DNA of 43,147 nt from UBA5499 sp002426275 (GTDB lineage: Bacteria; Bacillota; DTU084). Both the position numbers and the translations under genes were made by a program. Below, piece after piece: positions 19,041 through 27,172 of this stretch (positions within the stretch are counted from its first letter, which is position 1; the number at the start of each line of letters is the position of its first letter). Location of the stretch: NCBI GenBank assembly GCA_937888735.1, contig CALASN010000127.1:1-43147 (forward strand), given 5' to 3'. The notes below the pieces were generated by a model. The model searched no databases. It was not told the origin of the DNA and worked only from the letters and a program-made list of their open reading frames with translations.

Positions 19041-20444
19041 TCAAATAAAATCGCCAAAGGTAAGAAGCAGCGGATAATCGGTAATCGGAATATTTTTTAG
19101 CCAGTAGCGATTATCTCCCTTATCCTCAACCAGATCTGATAAACTGTAGATCGTTCCATCAAGAAGATTAATTAAGCGGATTTTGCCCTCTAAGCCGGCG
19201 GTTTGGATAGTGATTGTAGATTCGAATTCTGTTGTCATCAAATCCGCTGAATTCCAATAAACAAAGGCATGAGATCCGTTCGGCTTTTTAAAGCCAGAGC
19301 TGATTAGCGACGGTTCGTTAAAATCGTGGCCGAAAACTCTTCCCGACTCAAGAGGGCAAAATAAAATTGGCAGATCCACAACTTCAAAATCCTCGGCAAA
19401 GATTGAAGATAAGACCTGCAAGGTTGTATAAGATATTTTGGGCGAGTATTCGCCGGTTGCATAGCCGTTTTCGTCAAAATCAGCATTGAGGACTCCAAAA
19501 TAACCATAATCCAGATAGCTGTTTTTATCGCCTACAGTTCCGTTAAGCGCTTCGATCATATCCATGCACGAAAAATATGAAGTGAATTTCACAGCTGTTA
19601 TTAGATCCGCCATTGTATGCCTTGCCAGCTGTTTAGCTTGTTTTCTCGGAGTCCATGCTCCTGTATTTAGAGCGCCGCAGCCGCCGCTTCTAGATTGCGA
19701 ACCAGATTCCCCTTGGATAATTTCAATGGAAGGGTTATATATGCTGCATAAAGCTTTGAGCGCTGCAACGCGTCCAAATACGCTCTTCTCGTCAGGGGTA
19801 TATTCGTGAAATGTTACGGCGTCGATATAATGTCCCATTCCCGTTGCAAATGCTATATCCATAAAGTGTAGATCTCTCCTGCATTGCGCACCGCCGATGA
19901 TTTTTACGCTATCGTCCCCAGCGCGGGCAGCTTTCGCAGTGGCAATCACAAATTCTCCGTATTCTCTTGCGTCTGCGCCATGCTTCCAACACCAGTTACC
20001 GTCAGGTTCATTCCAAACCTCATAATATGCAACTCTGCCCTTGAAATGCTCAGTCGTTGCTTTAACATAATTATGCCACGCTGTTTTGGCTTCCTGCGAG
20101 TGAATGGGAGGACAACCCACTGCGCCGAAGACCTTCGCCGCCTTTTCATCATACAGGCCGTTGCCGTAACACAGGCATATCCACGGCACTAAACCGCGTT
20201 TTAAAAGATTGTCAACTACGTTATCAAGCCATGCAAAATCATATTGTCCCTTTGCCTGCTCTGTTCTTGCCCAACCTGATTGAATGCGCACCCACTTTAC
20301 ACCTAGCTCTGCGACTTTATCGTAGGCTTTTGCGGGATCAAATGCGTTTCTGTCTAGCTTTTCAAAGCCAATGCCAAGGCGCGAATGGATAATTTGAGAT
20401 GAGTGCTTCGGAGCAACTTTACCGATTTTGAGTAACCTTTCCAA
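19041..20444 (-). CDS. Cytoplasmic clan GH-A glycosidase (GH39-like, 467 aa)
   Basis: The start is taken as TTG at 20444 because AAGGGGG lies 8 nt upstream on the minus strand; a longer in-frame ATG at 20516 has no ribosome-binding site. No signal peptide or membrane segment is seen. A GH-A barrel begins near LGIGFEKLDRNAFDP and carries acid/base E146 (YYEVWNEPDG) and nucleophile E246 (IIQGESGSQS), plus a YGNGLYDE stretch shared with the secreted glycosidases. It most resembles GH39/GH5-superfamily beta-glycosidases and would hydrolyse imported oligosaccharides. It lies 145 bp downstream of the metal-hydrolase gene on the same strand, probably in one transcript. The substrate is not readable. 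Confidence 0.75.
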   Translation of the reverse strand: MERLLKIGKVAPKHSSQIIHSRLGIGFEKLDRNAFDPAKAYDKVAELGVKWVRIQSGWARTEQAKGQYDFAWLDNVVDNLLKRGLVPWICLCYGNGLYDEKAAKVFGAVGCPPIHSQEAKTAWHNYVKATTEHFKGRVAYYEVWNEPDGNWCWKHGADAREYGEFVIATAKAARAGDDSVKIIGGAQCRRDLHFMDIAFATGMGHYIDAVTFHEYTPDEKSVFGRVAALKALCSIYNPSIEIIQGESGSQSRSGGCGALNTGAWTPRKQAKQLARHTMADLITAVKFTSYFSCMDMIEALNGTVGDKNSYLDYGYFGVLNADFDENGYATGEYSPKISYTTLQVLSSIFAEDFEVVDLPILFCPLESGRVFGHDFNEPSLISSGFKKPNGSHAFVYWNSADLMTTEFESTITIQTAGLEGKIRLINLLDGTIYSLSDLVEDKGDNRYWLKNIPITDYPLLLTFGDFI

Positions 20445-20589
20445 AATAAATACCCCCTTATTGACAATTAAGACCCATGGGAACGAGTAGAGATAAAGGT
20501 TGATTGCAATTATCATGAAGAGTCGCTATGAAAAAACACATTTGCTTCCAGAGTTCAAGTAAGGCAGCGGTCACGCGTAGAAGTGATAA

Positions 20590-21264
20590 TCATAGCTTAA
20601 TCACCTCAAAAATTTGCGGAATAACCTTATTTTTAAAGGCGAATTCGTGTGGATCAAGGGAATCAAACATTCCAAAGTGCAAAGGAACAGCCGTGGTTGC
20701 GCCTGCTTTTTCAGCGAAAGCCTGAGCGTCCGTCATGTTCATATTGTTGCCGGCGCCGTTAATCGGCAGGAAGATTACGTCTATCCTCGCAGGGAGATCG
20801 GGGAAGATTTCGTCATTGTAAAGGGTATCCCCTGTAAGATAGTAAGTCGTCTGTTCATGCTGGATAATTGCCCCTATGGCAGTTTTGTCAGAATGCTCAG
20901 CGCGTACGGCTTTAATGTGAATGTCCCCTTCCGTCCAGTGTGAGAGGCGATTAAACATTACGTAGTTATGATTCTTTCCGAAGGCCCTTACCGCATGCCA
21001 GGAGTCGAACGGTGCAAGCACCGTTATGGCTTTTTCGGTGTTTAAGATCTGCGCTAGCGTTTCGGGATCAGTATGATCCAAATGATTATGAGTGCAAATG
21101 AGAATATCAGGAGTTATCTTAAGAAAACGTTTATCAACAGCGACCCGCCTGCGATTCTTGGGATTTTGCTTTCCTACGCTGTCTGATAAATAAGGATCAA
21201 CCATGATTTTTGTATCCCCGGTGTCGAACAGAAGCCCAGCCTGCCCAAGCCAAGTGATTTCCAT
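20590..21264 (-). CDS. Metallo-beta-lactamase-fold hydrolase, UlaG/YtkL-like (224 aa)
   Basis: ATG 21264 has AGGTGA 5-6 nt upstream on the minus strand. The protein starts MEITWLGQAGLLFDTGDTKI with IMVDPYLSD, then H59-N-H61-L-D63-H64, the metal-binding HxHxDH motif, followed by LTGDTLYN and VPLHFGMFD, the other expected ligand loops. The short 'ITWLGQAG...DP' form is typical of the UlaG/YtkL group, which includes L-ascorbate-6-phosphate lactonase and many uncharacterised cytoplasmic hydrolases. The exact substrate is unknown. The location beside a cytoplasmic glycosidase and a LacI regulator suggests a lactone or phosphorylated sugar intermediate, which is inference only. Confidence 0.8.
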   Translation of the reverse strand: MEITWLGQAGLLFDTGDTKIMVDPYLSDSVGKQNPKNRRRVAVDKRFLKITPDILICTHNHLDHTDPETLAQILNTEKAITVLAPFDSWHAVRAFGKNHNYVMFNRLSHWTEGDIHIKAVRAEHSDKTAIGAIIQHEQTTYYLTGDTLYNDEIFPDLPARIDVIFLPINGAGNNMNMTDAQAFAEKAGATTAVPLHFGMFDSLDPHEFAFKNKVIPQIFEVIKL

Positions 21265-21965
21265 TTATTTCACCTCACCCAAGACTCGCGAATAATCAAC
21301 CGTGAAGCAATCTGGTAAAATGGCTGAGCGGCAAAATACTGTTCAGCTTTTCCGAGCAAAAGAATTTTCAACTTGCTCTTCCCATCCAGGACGATTCTCT
21401 CATCAGTGTACATTTGCAACCCTTTCCCCCAAAAAATTAGTTAAAGTCCATTTTGGTCAGTCATTTTTGATGGCATCAACCTCGCTCCAGGCTGAGTTCT
21501 TAGCAGAAAATTTTTGCAGCTAACTCTCTAATTGATTTTTGGATATCTTATGATAGCTTTTATCAAATAATAGCATCTTTAAGCTTGTAATGATATCATT
21601 TTCTTATTATTTTTTTTAGAAATATTAGCTTCTGATTCCCTTGAAAAAACAAAGCAAAATCTCCTTTAACGGTAAAAAGACAGTCGCAAAATTGGAGTTG
21701 TCGGGAAAACGATGAACGCAGAGTTGGCGCCCTTATTAGGCAGGAGATGTTTGCGTCATGGAGAGGCGGTGGTCGCAAAGCCGGCATAAACAGAAAGACG
21801 TTCAGCGTTATTATCGTATCCTTGACAGTGATCACGCTAAGCAAATTATGCTTCTTCAAACATTTTTAATAATAAACTCATATTTTTTTAATAGAATGGG
21901 AGGATTTAACAGAAAGAGGCAGAATAATAATAAATGAAAACAGTTTAAAACATAGGAGAATGCAG
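21265..21965. other. 700-bp divergent intergenic region, AT-rich, with palindromes
   Basis: I see no convincing gene here: short frames on both strands lack ribosome-binding sites and recognisable protein features. Between the divergent hydrolase and LacI genes it should hold both promoters. Candidate operators are TGATA-gcttt-TATCA (21551-21565) and the perfect palindrome AATGATATCATT (21589-21600). A TTGACA (21822-21827) is followed at once by the palindrome GTGATCAC (21828-21835) and a poor -10, so the promoter is only possible. Confidence 0.5.
21551..21600. promoter_or_regulatory. Pair of palindromes, candidate LacI-type operators
   Basis: TGATAgctttTATCA (21551-21565) and AATGATATCATT (21589-21600) lie about 35 bp apart in the divergent region, about 285-335 bp upstream of the hydrolase start. 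LacI-family proteins bind such palindromes, but AT-rich palindromes also occur by chance. No binding partner is shown. Confidence 0.25.
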
Positions 21966-22982
21966 ATGAAGTCTACAATACGCGATGTTGCGAGTTTGGC
22001 AAGAGTGAGTCCTGCAACCGTTTCAAGAGTTTTAAATAATAAGCCGGTCCGAGAGCAGACCAAAAAAAGGATAGAGTCTGCCATTCAAAAACTCGACTAT
22101 TATCCCAACGTGCTGGCGCAAAATTTTGTCAGCAATATCTCCTATCACATTGGAGTCACGATGACGGAGCGAAAAGGTTTAACCGCTGTGGATCAGTTCA
22201 ATCCGGTTTTGCTCCAAGGGATCCTTGAGATTGCCAAAAATAAAAACTATAGCGTCACCTTGATTCCCTTCTCGGATGTTGTAGATAAGAGCAATTTGCT
22301 TGTGGATATGTTTCGTAGGAATGCGATCGACGGAGCGATTGTCTTAGACCCCGGCGATAATCCAAACTTATTTTTGGAGATTTTAAAATATAAGATTCCA
22401 GCGGTAGTGATTGGGAGAATCCCCAATGATCTTCCAATTTCCACAGTGGACACGGATAATGTGGAAGGCACCTATCTGGCAGTCAAACACTTGCTTGGGC
22501 TAGGACACAAAAGAATTGCCTATTTGAGCGCACCTTTGCAATACATGGCATCTCAAGATCGCTATACGGGTTATCAGAAGGCGTTGGCCGAGAGCAGGAT
22601 CGGTTTGGAGTCAAAGCTGGTTTTAGAAGCGGAATCTAATTTCGAAGGCGGCTATCAGGGAATGCTTCAGTTTTTGGCCGGCGGTTTTGAAGCAACGGCA
22701 ATTTGCGCTTTCAACGACGCTATGGCCATAGGCGCGATAAAAGCGTTACAGGACAATAAAATCAAGATCCCAGAGCAGATCGCCGTTATAGGTCACGATG
22801 ACTTGCCCACCAGCGCGATGATTCATCCCGCGCTTTCCACTATGCACTCGCCAATTGAAGAAATGGGAGCGGAGGCGGCAAAATTGCTCTTCAGGAATAT
22901 TGAAAATCCCATGGCGGCAGAGAGGAAGATTATGCCTGTCAAGTTAAAGATTAGACAGTCTTGTGGGTTTGCCAAGGCGTAA
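21966..22982 (+). CDS. LacI/GalR-family transcriptional regulator (338 aa)
   Basis: The second ATG (21966) is preferred: AGGAG at 21954-21958 is 7 nt upstream of it, but abuts the first ATG at 21960. The N-terminus is a classical LacI DNA-binding domain: TIRDVASLARVSPATVSRVL then the hinge helix region to LDYYPNVLAQN. A periplasmic-binding-protein-like effector domain follows (from about 60), with AIVLDPGDNPNLFLEIL, IGHDDLPTS and the ending MPVKLKIRQSC. It would sense a sugar and control unit B, the divergent hydrolase/glycosidase pair, or both. A LacI-like tail lies in the same position before unit A, so the regulator seems to be part of the duplicated unit. Confidence 0.9.
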   Translation: MKSTIRDVASLARVSPATVSRVLNNKPVREQTKKRIESAIQKLDYYPNVLAQNFVSNISYHIGVTMTERKGLTAVDQFNPVLLQGILEIAKNKNYSVTLIPFSDVVDKSNLLVDMFRRNAIDGAIVLDPGDNPNLFLEILKYKIPAVVIGRIPNDLPISTVDTDNVEGTYLAVKHLLGLGHKRIAYLSAPLQYMASQDRYTGYQKALAESRIGLESKLVLEAESNFEGGYQGMLQFLAGGFEATAICAFNDAMAIGAIKALQDNKIKIPEQIAVIGHDDLPTSAMIHPALSTMHSPIEEMGAEAAKLLFRNIENPMAAERKIMPVKLKIRQSCGFAKA

Positions 22983-23003
22983 TATTTTCATGGAGGTGAT
23001 GTA

Positions 23004-23075
23004 ATGGAGAGTAATTTATTAGTTTGCAATTACCTCTGGTTCTCTGTTTATAGATTAAAAACATGGGGCACTTAG
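23004..23075 (+). CDS. Possible 23-aa small protein downstream of LacI
   Basis: ATG 23004 follows a very strong GGAGGTGATGTA site, 5 nt away, and the frame runs 23 codons to TAG 23073-23075 (MESNLLVCNYLWFSVYRLKT...). The good ribosome-binding site is the only support. A T-rich run follows at 23082-23089. It could be a leader peptide for unit B or chance. Confidence 0.3.
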   Translation: MESNLLVCNYLWFSVYRLKTWGT

Positions 23076-23132
23076 ACTGCGTTTTTTTTCTACAAGTGTA
23101 GAGATTGTCGCAAAAAGGAGGTGATACGCGTT

Positions 23133-23204
23133 TTGTCAATCTGCTTATTGCGGCTGGCTTGCTGTCTGGTGTCGGAAAATAATACAGGGGGAGTGGGAGA
23201 GTGA
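23133..23204 (+). CDS. Possible 23-aa leader peptide coupled to the unit B scaffold gene
   Basis: AAGGAGGTGAT, a near-perfect anti-SD match, lies 7 nt before TTG 23133. The 23-codon frame (MSICLLRLACCLVSEN...) ends in TGA at 23202-23204, overlapping the GTG of the scaffold gene as GTGA. The layout copies unit A, where the LacI frame ends inside the first scaffold's start as ATGA. This would let ribosomes be handed on to the long first gene. It may be a coupling leader, a relic, or chance. Confidence 0.35.
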   Translation: MSICLLRLACCLVSENNTGGVGE

Positions 23205-26200
23205 ACAAATTCAGAGCAAAGAAACTCGTCAGTTGTCTGCTGGCAGGATGTCTGATTTTACTATTCGGCAGCGTCGCTTGGGCCAGGGTTCTGGAAGACT
23301 TTGAGGACATAAGCGACTGGGGGATTTATGGCGATGGCTTTGATACAGCCCGCACAAAAATTGAGGCGGTTACTTATGATGGCAAAAAAGCGATGGAAAT
23401 TACCAATGTTTTGCCGCCGAGAGATTCAGGATTGCGTTATGCAGGTCCCAACCTTCACCGAAGAAACAATATCGGTCCTGCCCTATCGTTTTCCTTTTAT
23501 GGCAATAACAATGGGAAAATGCTCATTGTGCGCTGTACGGATCAATCAGGAGAAAGCTTTCAATGGCAAGGACCGAATATTAACTGGTCGGGCTGGCAAA
23601 CGGTATCTCTGAATTTAACCGCCGGTAGTTCCTGGGGACACTGGGGCGGAAACAACAACGGAGAGATTGACGGAGGTCTGACCTTTAACGGTATTCATAT
23701 TGATTATTATAGCGGCCCGGAAATCAATGAGACCCTATATTTGGCCGAGCTGGAGGTGGCGGATGAGCTGCCCGAGGAGCTCTCCGTCACCTTTACCGAT
23801 GGACAATATAATACCACAACTGGTCTCTACCAGATTGAAGTCGCAAGCGACGGAAGGACTGACTTCGCTTCAGATGTGGGCGGGAAAAGTGCGCGGCGGA
23901 CCAATCCTTCAGTGGGGCGGTATCAAATGTACTTTGATATAGACGATACTTATGTGGCTTCCATACCGGCTGATACTGGCATCGAAGTAGAGGTTGAGTA
24001 TTACGATAACAATTACTCCATCTGGGGTCCGTTTCTTCTTTATAACGCGGCGGGGAATGATTATAAGTCTTCGCCCAGGTATGAGATGACCGGAACAAAC
24101 GAGTGGCGCAGGGCTAAGTTTATTCTTACGGATTATAAGTTTACCGCAGGATCCGATTTCATGCTCGTTGGTGACACGCGCGGCAATTCAGGCTTTCCGC
24201 TGAGCGTGCACAAAGTTACGGTGAGAAAAGTGCAGTTGGGTTCTTTAGCGGGCAGAGTTACCTCCGGGGGCAGCGGCCTTGTCGGCGCCCAAGTCAGAGT
24301 CCTGCATCCTAATTATCCCGGTATGACGCTTGAAGCCACTTCAGATAACGACGGCTATTATCAGCTCAAGGCTCCGGCCGGCGCCTGTGTTGTCTACGCT
24401 GTCAAGGACGGGTACGGGCGGGAGAAAAGAGAGAATTTTACCATCTCAGGAACCGTAAATTTGAATTTCACTTTACAGTCAGGGTACGGCGATGGTGTTT
24501 CTGTTGATTTTGGCCGCTATAACGATGCCGACGGACTTTATTTATCTCACATCAACGAGGGGAATGCATTTTTAACCGAAGTGCAGGCTGCGGGAGCGCT
24601 TGAGTCCCGCGATGCTCGCAGGACCAATCGCGCTTCCCATAATTACTTCGTTTTTCTGAATGTCAGCGATCAGTACATATATAGTCAGCTGACGTCGGTT
24701 GATTTGACGGTAACTTATCTGGATCAAGGAACCGGCAGCTGGCGGGTTGATTATAATTCTGACAAGAATTTTTATCAATTCGGCCCTGAGGTCCAGAAAA
24801 CAAATACCGGAGAGTGGAAGACGAAGACTTTTCGTCTTCACGACGCTTTCTTTGCCAACAAGACAAACGGAGTTGATATTCGCCTCAATGCGAAGTGGGA
24901 GGGTGGAGAGGATGACGATGTTTTCGCCACCGTTAAAATACAAAAGGCGCCCACGGCCCAGGTAACAGGTAGCGTGAGAAATGCGGATCCCCAAGTTCAG
25001 GTAGCGCTTCCCGGCGCTCAGATCATACTCCAGAGCACGACCTACGGCAATGTGAAATATACCTCCACCACCGATACAGCAGGAGAATTCGCGCTGCAAG
25101 TCGCAGTGGACGAATATGACGTTATTATATCTAAGCCTGGGGTTGGCTTTTACAGAGAAACAATTCAGGTAACGGAAGCTGGCGCTTTAATTGCGGCTCT
25201 GATAGAGGAAGGCCAGTTGGGCTTTGAGAAGGATTATCCGATGATCTGGGAATTTTCCCAAGGGTCTAACTTCAGCTTCGACACCCAAGAAAAAATGGAA
25301 GGGGAAGGCTCTCTGAAAATAACTGGGGGAGCGGCTGCTGAGCAATATAAAGGTACGGTGCGTTTGCCGGTTACCGCCGCTAATTCCTATAGATTTGAAC
25401 TTTGGATTAAAACCCAGGATGTCTCAGCAGCCGATGGGGTAAGAGTGAATATCCTGCAGGTGAAAGCAGGGGACAAAGACAATGGCGCATATCTAAAATG
25501 GGACTTGCTCACCACAGGAGGAAGCCACGATTGGCAGCGCTTTGAAGTAGCGCTGGAGCGCAGCCAGATGAAAGCGGACACGATTGAAGTGCGGCTGTAT
25601 GTGCGATTAGCCGCGGGCGTCACAGGTACAGTTTGGTTCGATAAGGTTTCTCTGACCCCGGAGTTATCCGTCAAGCGAGCGGCGACCGATGTGAGCGGCT
25701 TTTCACCAGTATTAGGGCAAGAAGTGACCTTCTCTTACGAAGTTTCCGCTTGCGCAGCCACGACGCTTGAGCTTTCCCGCGCCGACTGGCAGCTGACGTT
25801 ATTCCAGGACGTTCCCCTCTTGGGCGGGGGCGCTTATATTTGGGATGGCAAGCAGGACGGCCAGCCGCTTGCGGACGGCGTTTATACCTATAGGCTTACG
25901 GCCGCCCGCGGGGGTGATACGGTTTTTGCCGAAGGGCAGATTACCGTTGACAATACCGGACCCGGCAGGCCCCAGATCACCGCTCCTGAGCCGGAAGCGC
26001 CGCTGGAGCATAATCAGCCTGCGGTGTTGCTGCAAGGACGGGTCGATGAAATGGCCACAGTTATCGTTTATCGAGAAGTGTCCGGAGAGACAGTGGAGCT
26101 TGCCTCTCAAGACACGGATCCGCTTGGCTTCTTCAGCTTGGAAGCCGGGCTTTTGGAGGGAGACAATCGATTGTGGATTGTGGCCAAGGACGCCTTGGGC

Positions 26201-27169
26201 AATGAGAGCGAACCTTCGGCTGATGTGCTGATCAATTACAATGCTCAAAGGTCAATCGGCATTGTCACTGTGGAAAACGGCGATTTGCTGTCGCCGCGCA
26301 ACGCAGACGGAGTGCGGGACGAACTGAAAATTGCTTTTCATTTGTTGGTCCCCGGCGCCGTCAGCTTCGCAGTCACAGGACCGTCCGGCCAGGTTTGGCA
26401 AGACGAGCGGGAAATAACTCAAGAGGAAGATGTGGAGTTTCGCTGGGCGGGAGTGGATGCGCAGCAGAAGCTTGTGGCAGACGGTGTCTATCATTATACA
26501 CTCCAGTACCGAAGCGAGACCGAGGAGAAAACATTGGTCGCCGCGGATGTGCAAGTGGACAATACCCCGCCCCTCAAGCCGATCATGCTCTTCCCCAAAG
26601 CGGACGGCGCGGTGACAGGACAGCCCCGCCTGTCCTGGGAGAAGATCGGGGATGCAGCTTATTATCTGCTGTACTTGGGGACGGATGCCGATTCCTTTCA
26701 GGAGCCTATCCGCAGCTCCGGCTGCGAATATCAAACAGAAGAGCTGGCGCAAGGGCTCTGGCATTGGAAGCTGTTGGCTGTGGATCTGGCTGGCAATCAA
26801 TCCGAAGCCGCGGCGGGCAGCTTCAGCGTCACATCTCTTGATCAGAGCGCCTTCGACGTGGTTGGTTTTCAGGCGGGTCCGAATCCGTTCACGCCCAATA
26901 GCGACGGCCGCAGGGAGAAATTGGTCGTGTCTTATACCCTGCGCCAGCCTGGGAAAGTGCGGGTCAGCATCGTCAATCTGGCAGGCAAGCCTGTCCGCCA
27001 GCTGGATTTTGGAGAGCTGGGCGCCGGGGATCACCAGTTCAGCTGGGACGGCTGCGACGGAAGCGGCAGCCTTGTGGCAACCGGAGTCTATTTGCTGCGG
27101 CTTGTGGCCACAAATCCCGTCAGCTGGGGTCCGGCAGTGAAAGTGCAGCCCCTGTTTGTCCTGCGCTGA
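23201..27169 (+). CDS. Secreted modular scaffold/adhesin with FlgD-like C-terminal sorting domain (1322 aa)
   Basis: GTG 23201 after GGGGGAG. Signal peptide about 1-28. Domains follow the 1325-aa paralogue: CBM-like sandwich about 29-190 (VLEDFEDISDWGIYG, WGGNNNGEIDGGL), second sandwich about 193-345, carboxypeptidase-regulatory-like about 347-425, third sandwich about 430-585 with NYFVFLNVSDQYIY, second regulatory-like about 588-670, CBM4/9-like about 675-825, FlgD-like about 830-930, bacterial Ig-like, a second FlgD-like, Fn3-like, and a final FlgD-like domain from about 1220 (GPNPFTPNSDGRREKL, IVNLAGKPVRQL, ending LFVLR). It is presumably exported and held at the surface to bind polysaccharide or other enzymes. 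No enzymatic motif is seen. Confidence 0.8.
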   Translation: MNKFRAKKLVSCLLAGCLILLFGSVAWARVLEDFEDISDWGIYGDGFDTARTKIEAVTYDGKKAMEITNVLPPRDSGLRYAGPNLHRRNNIGPALSFSFYGNNNGKMLIVRCTDQSGESFQWQGPNINWSGWQTVSLNLTAGSSWGHWGGNNNGEIDGGLTFNGIHIDYYSGPEINETLYLAELEVADELPEELSVTFTDGQYNTTTGLYQIEVASDGRTDFASDVGGKSARRTNPSVGRYQMYFDIDDTYVASIPADTGIEVEVEYYDNNYSIWGPFLLYNAAGNDYKSSPRYEMTGTNEWRRAKFILTDYKFTAGSDFMLVGDTRGNSGFPLSVHKVTVRKVQLGSLAGRVTSGGSGLVGAQVRVLHPNYPGMTLEATSDNDGYYQLKAPAGACVVYAVKDGYGREKRENFTISGTVNLNFTLQSGYGDGVSVDFGRYNDADGLYLSHINEGNAFLTEVQAAGALESRDARRTNRASHNYFVFLNVSDQYIYSQLTSVDLTVTYLDQGTGSWRVDYNSDKNFYQFGPEVQKTNTGEWKTKTFRLHDAFFANKTNGVDIRLNAKWEGGEDDDVFATVKIQKAPTAQVTGSVRNADPQVQVALPGAQIILQSTTYGNVKYTSTTDTAGEFALQVAVDEYDVIISKPGVGFYRETIQVTEAGALIAALIEEGQLGFEKDYPMIWEFSQGSNFSFDTQEKMEGEGSLKITGGAAAEQYKGTVRLPVTAANSYRFELWIKTQDVSAADGVRVNILQVKAGDKDNGAYLKWDLLTTGGSHDWQRFEVALERSQMKADTIEVRLYVRLAAGVTGTVWFDKVSLTPELSVKRAATDVSGFSPVLGQEVTFSYEVSACAATTLELSRADWQLTLFQDVPLLGGGAYIWDGKQDGQPLADGVYTYRLTAARGGDTVFAEGQITVDNTGPGRPQITAPEPEAPLEHNQPAVLLQGRVDEMATVIVYREVSGETVELASQDTDPLGFFSLEAGLLEGDNRLWIVAKDALGNESEPSADVLINYNAQRSIGIVTVENGDLLSPRNADGVRDELKIAFHLLVPGAVSFAVTGPSGQVWQDEREITQEEDVEFRWAGVDAQQKLVADGVYHYTLQYRSETEEKTLVAADVQVDNTPPLKPIMLFPKADGAVTGQPRLSWEKIGDAAYYLLYLGTDADSFQEPIRSSGCEYQTEELAQGLWHWKLLAVDLAGNQSEAAAGSFSVTSLDQSAFDVVGFQAGPNPFTPNSDGRREKLVVSYTLRQPGKVRVSIVNLAGKPVRQLDFGELGAGDHQFSWDGCDGSGSLVATGVYLLRLVATNPVSWGPAVKVQPLFVLR

Positions 27170-27172
27170 GCT

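Noticed and set aside
21302..21859. Open frames of 73 and 87 codons (21302-21523 plus, 21596-21859 minus) as genes
   Set aside because: No ribosome-binding site, atypical composition, and no recognisable protein features; they sit in a promoter region.
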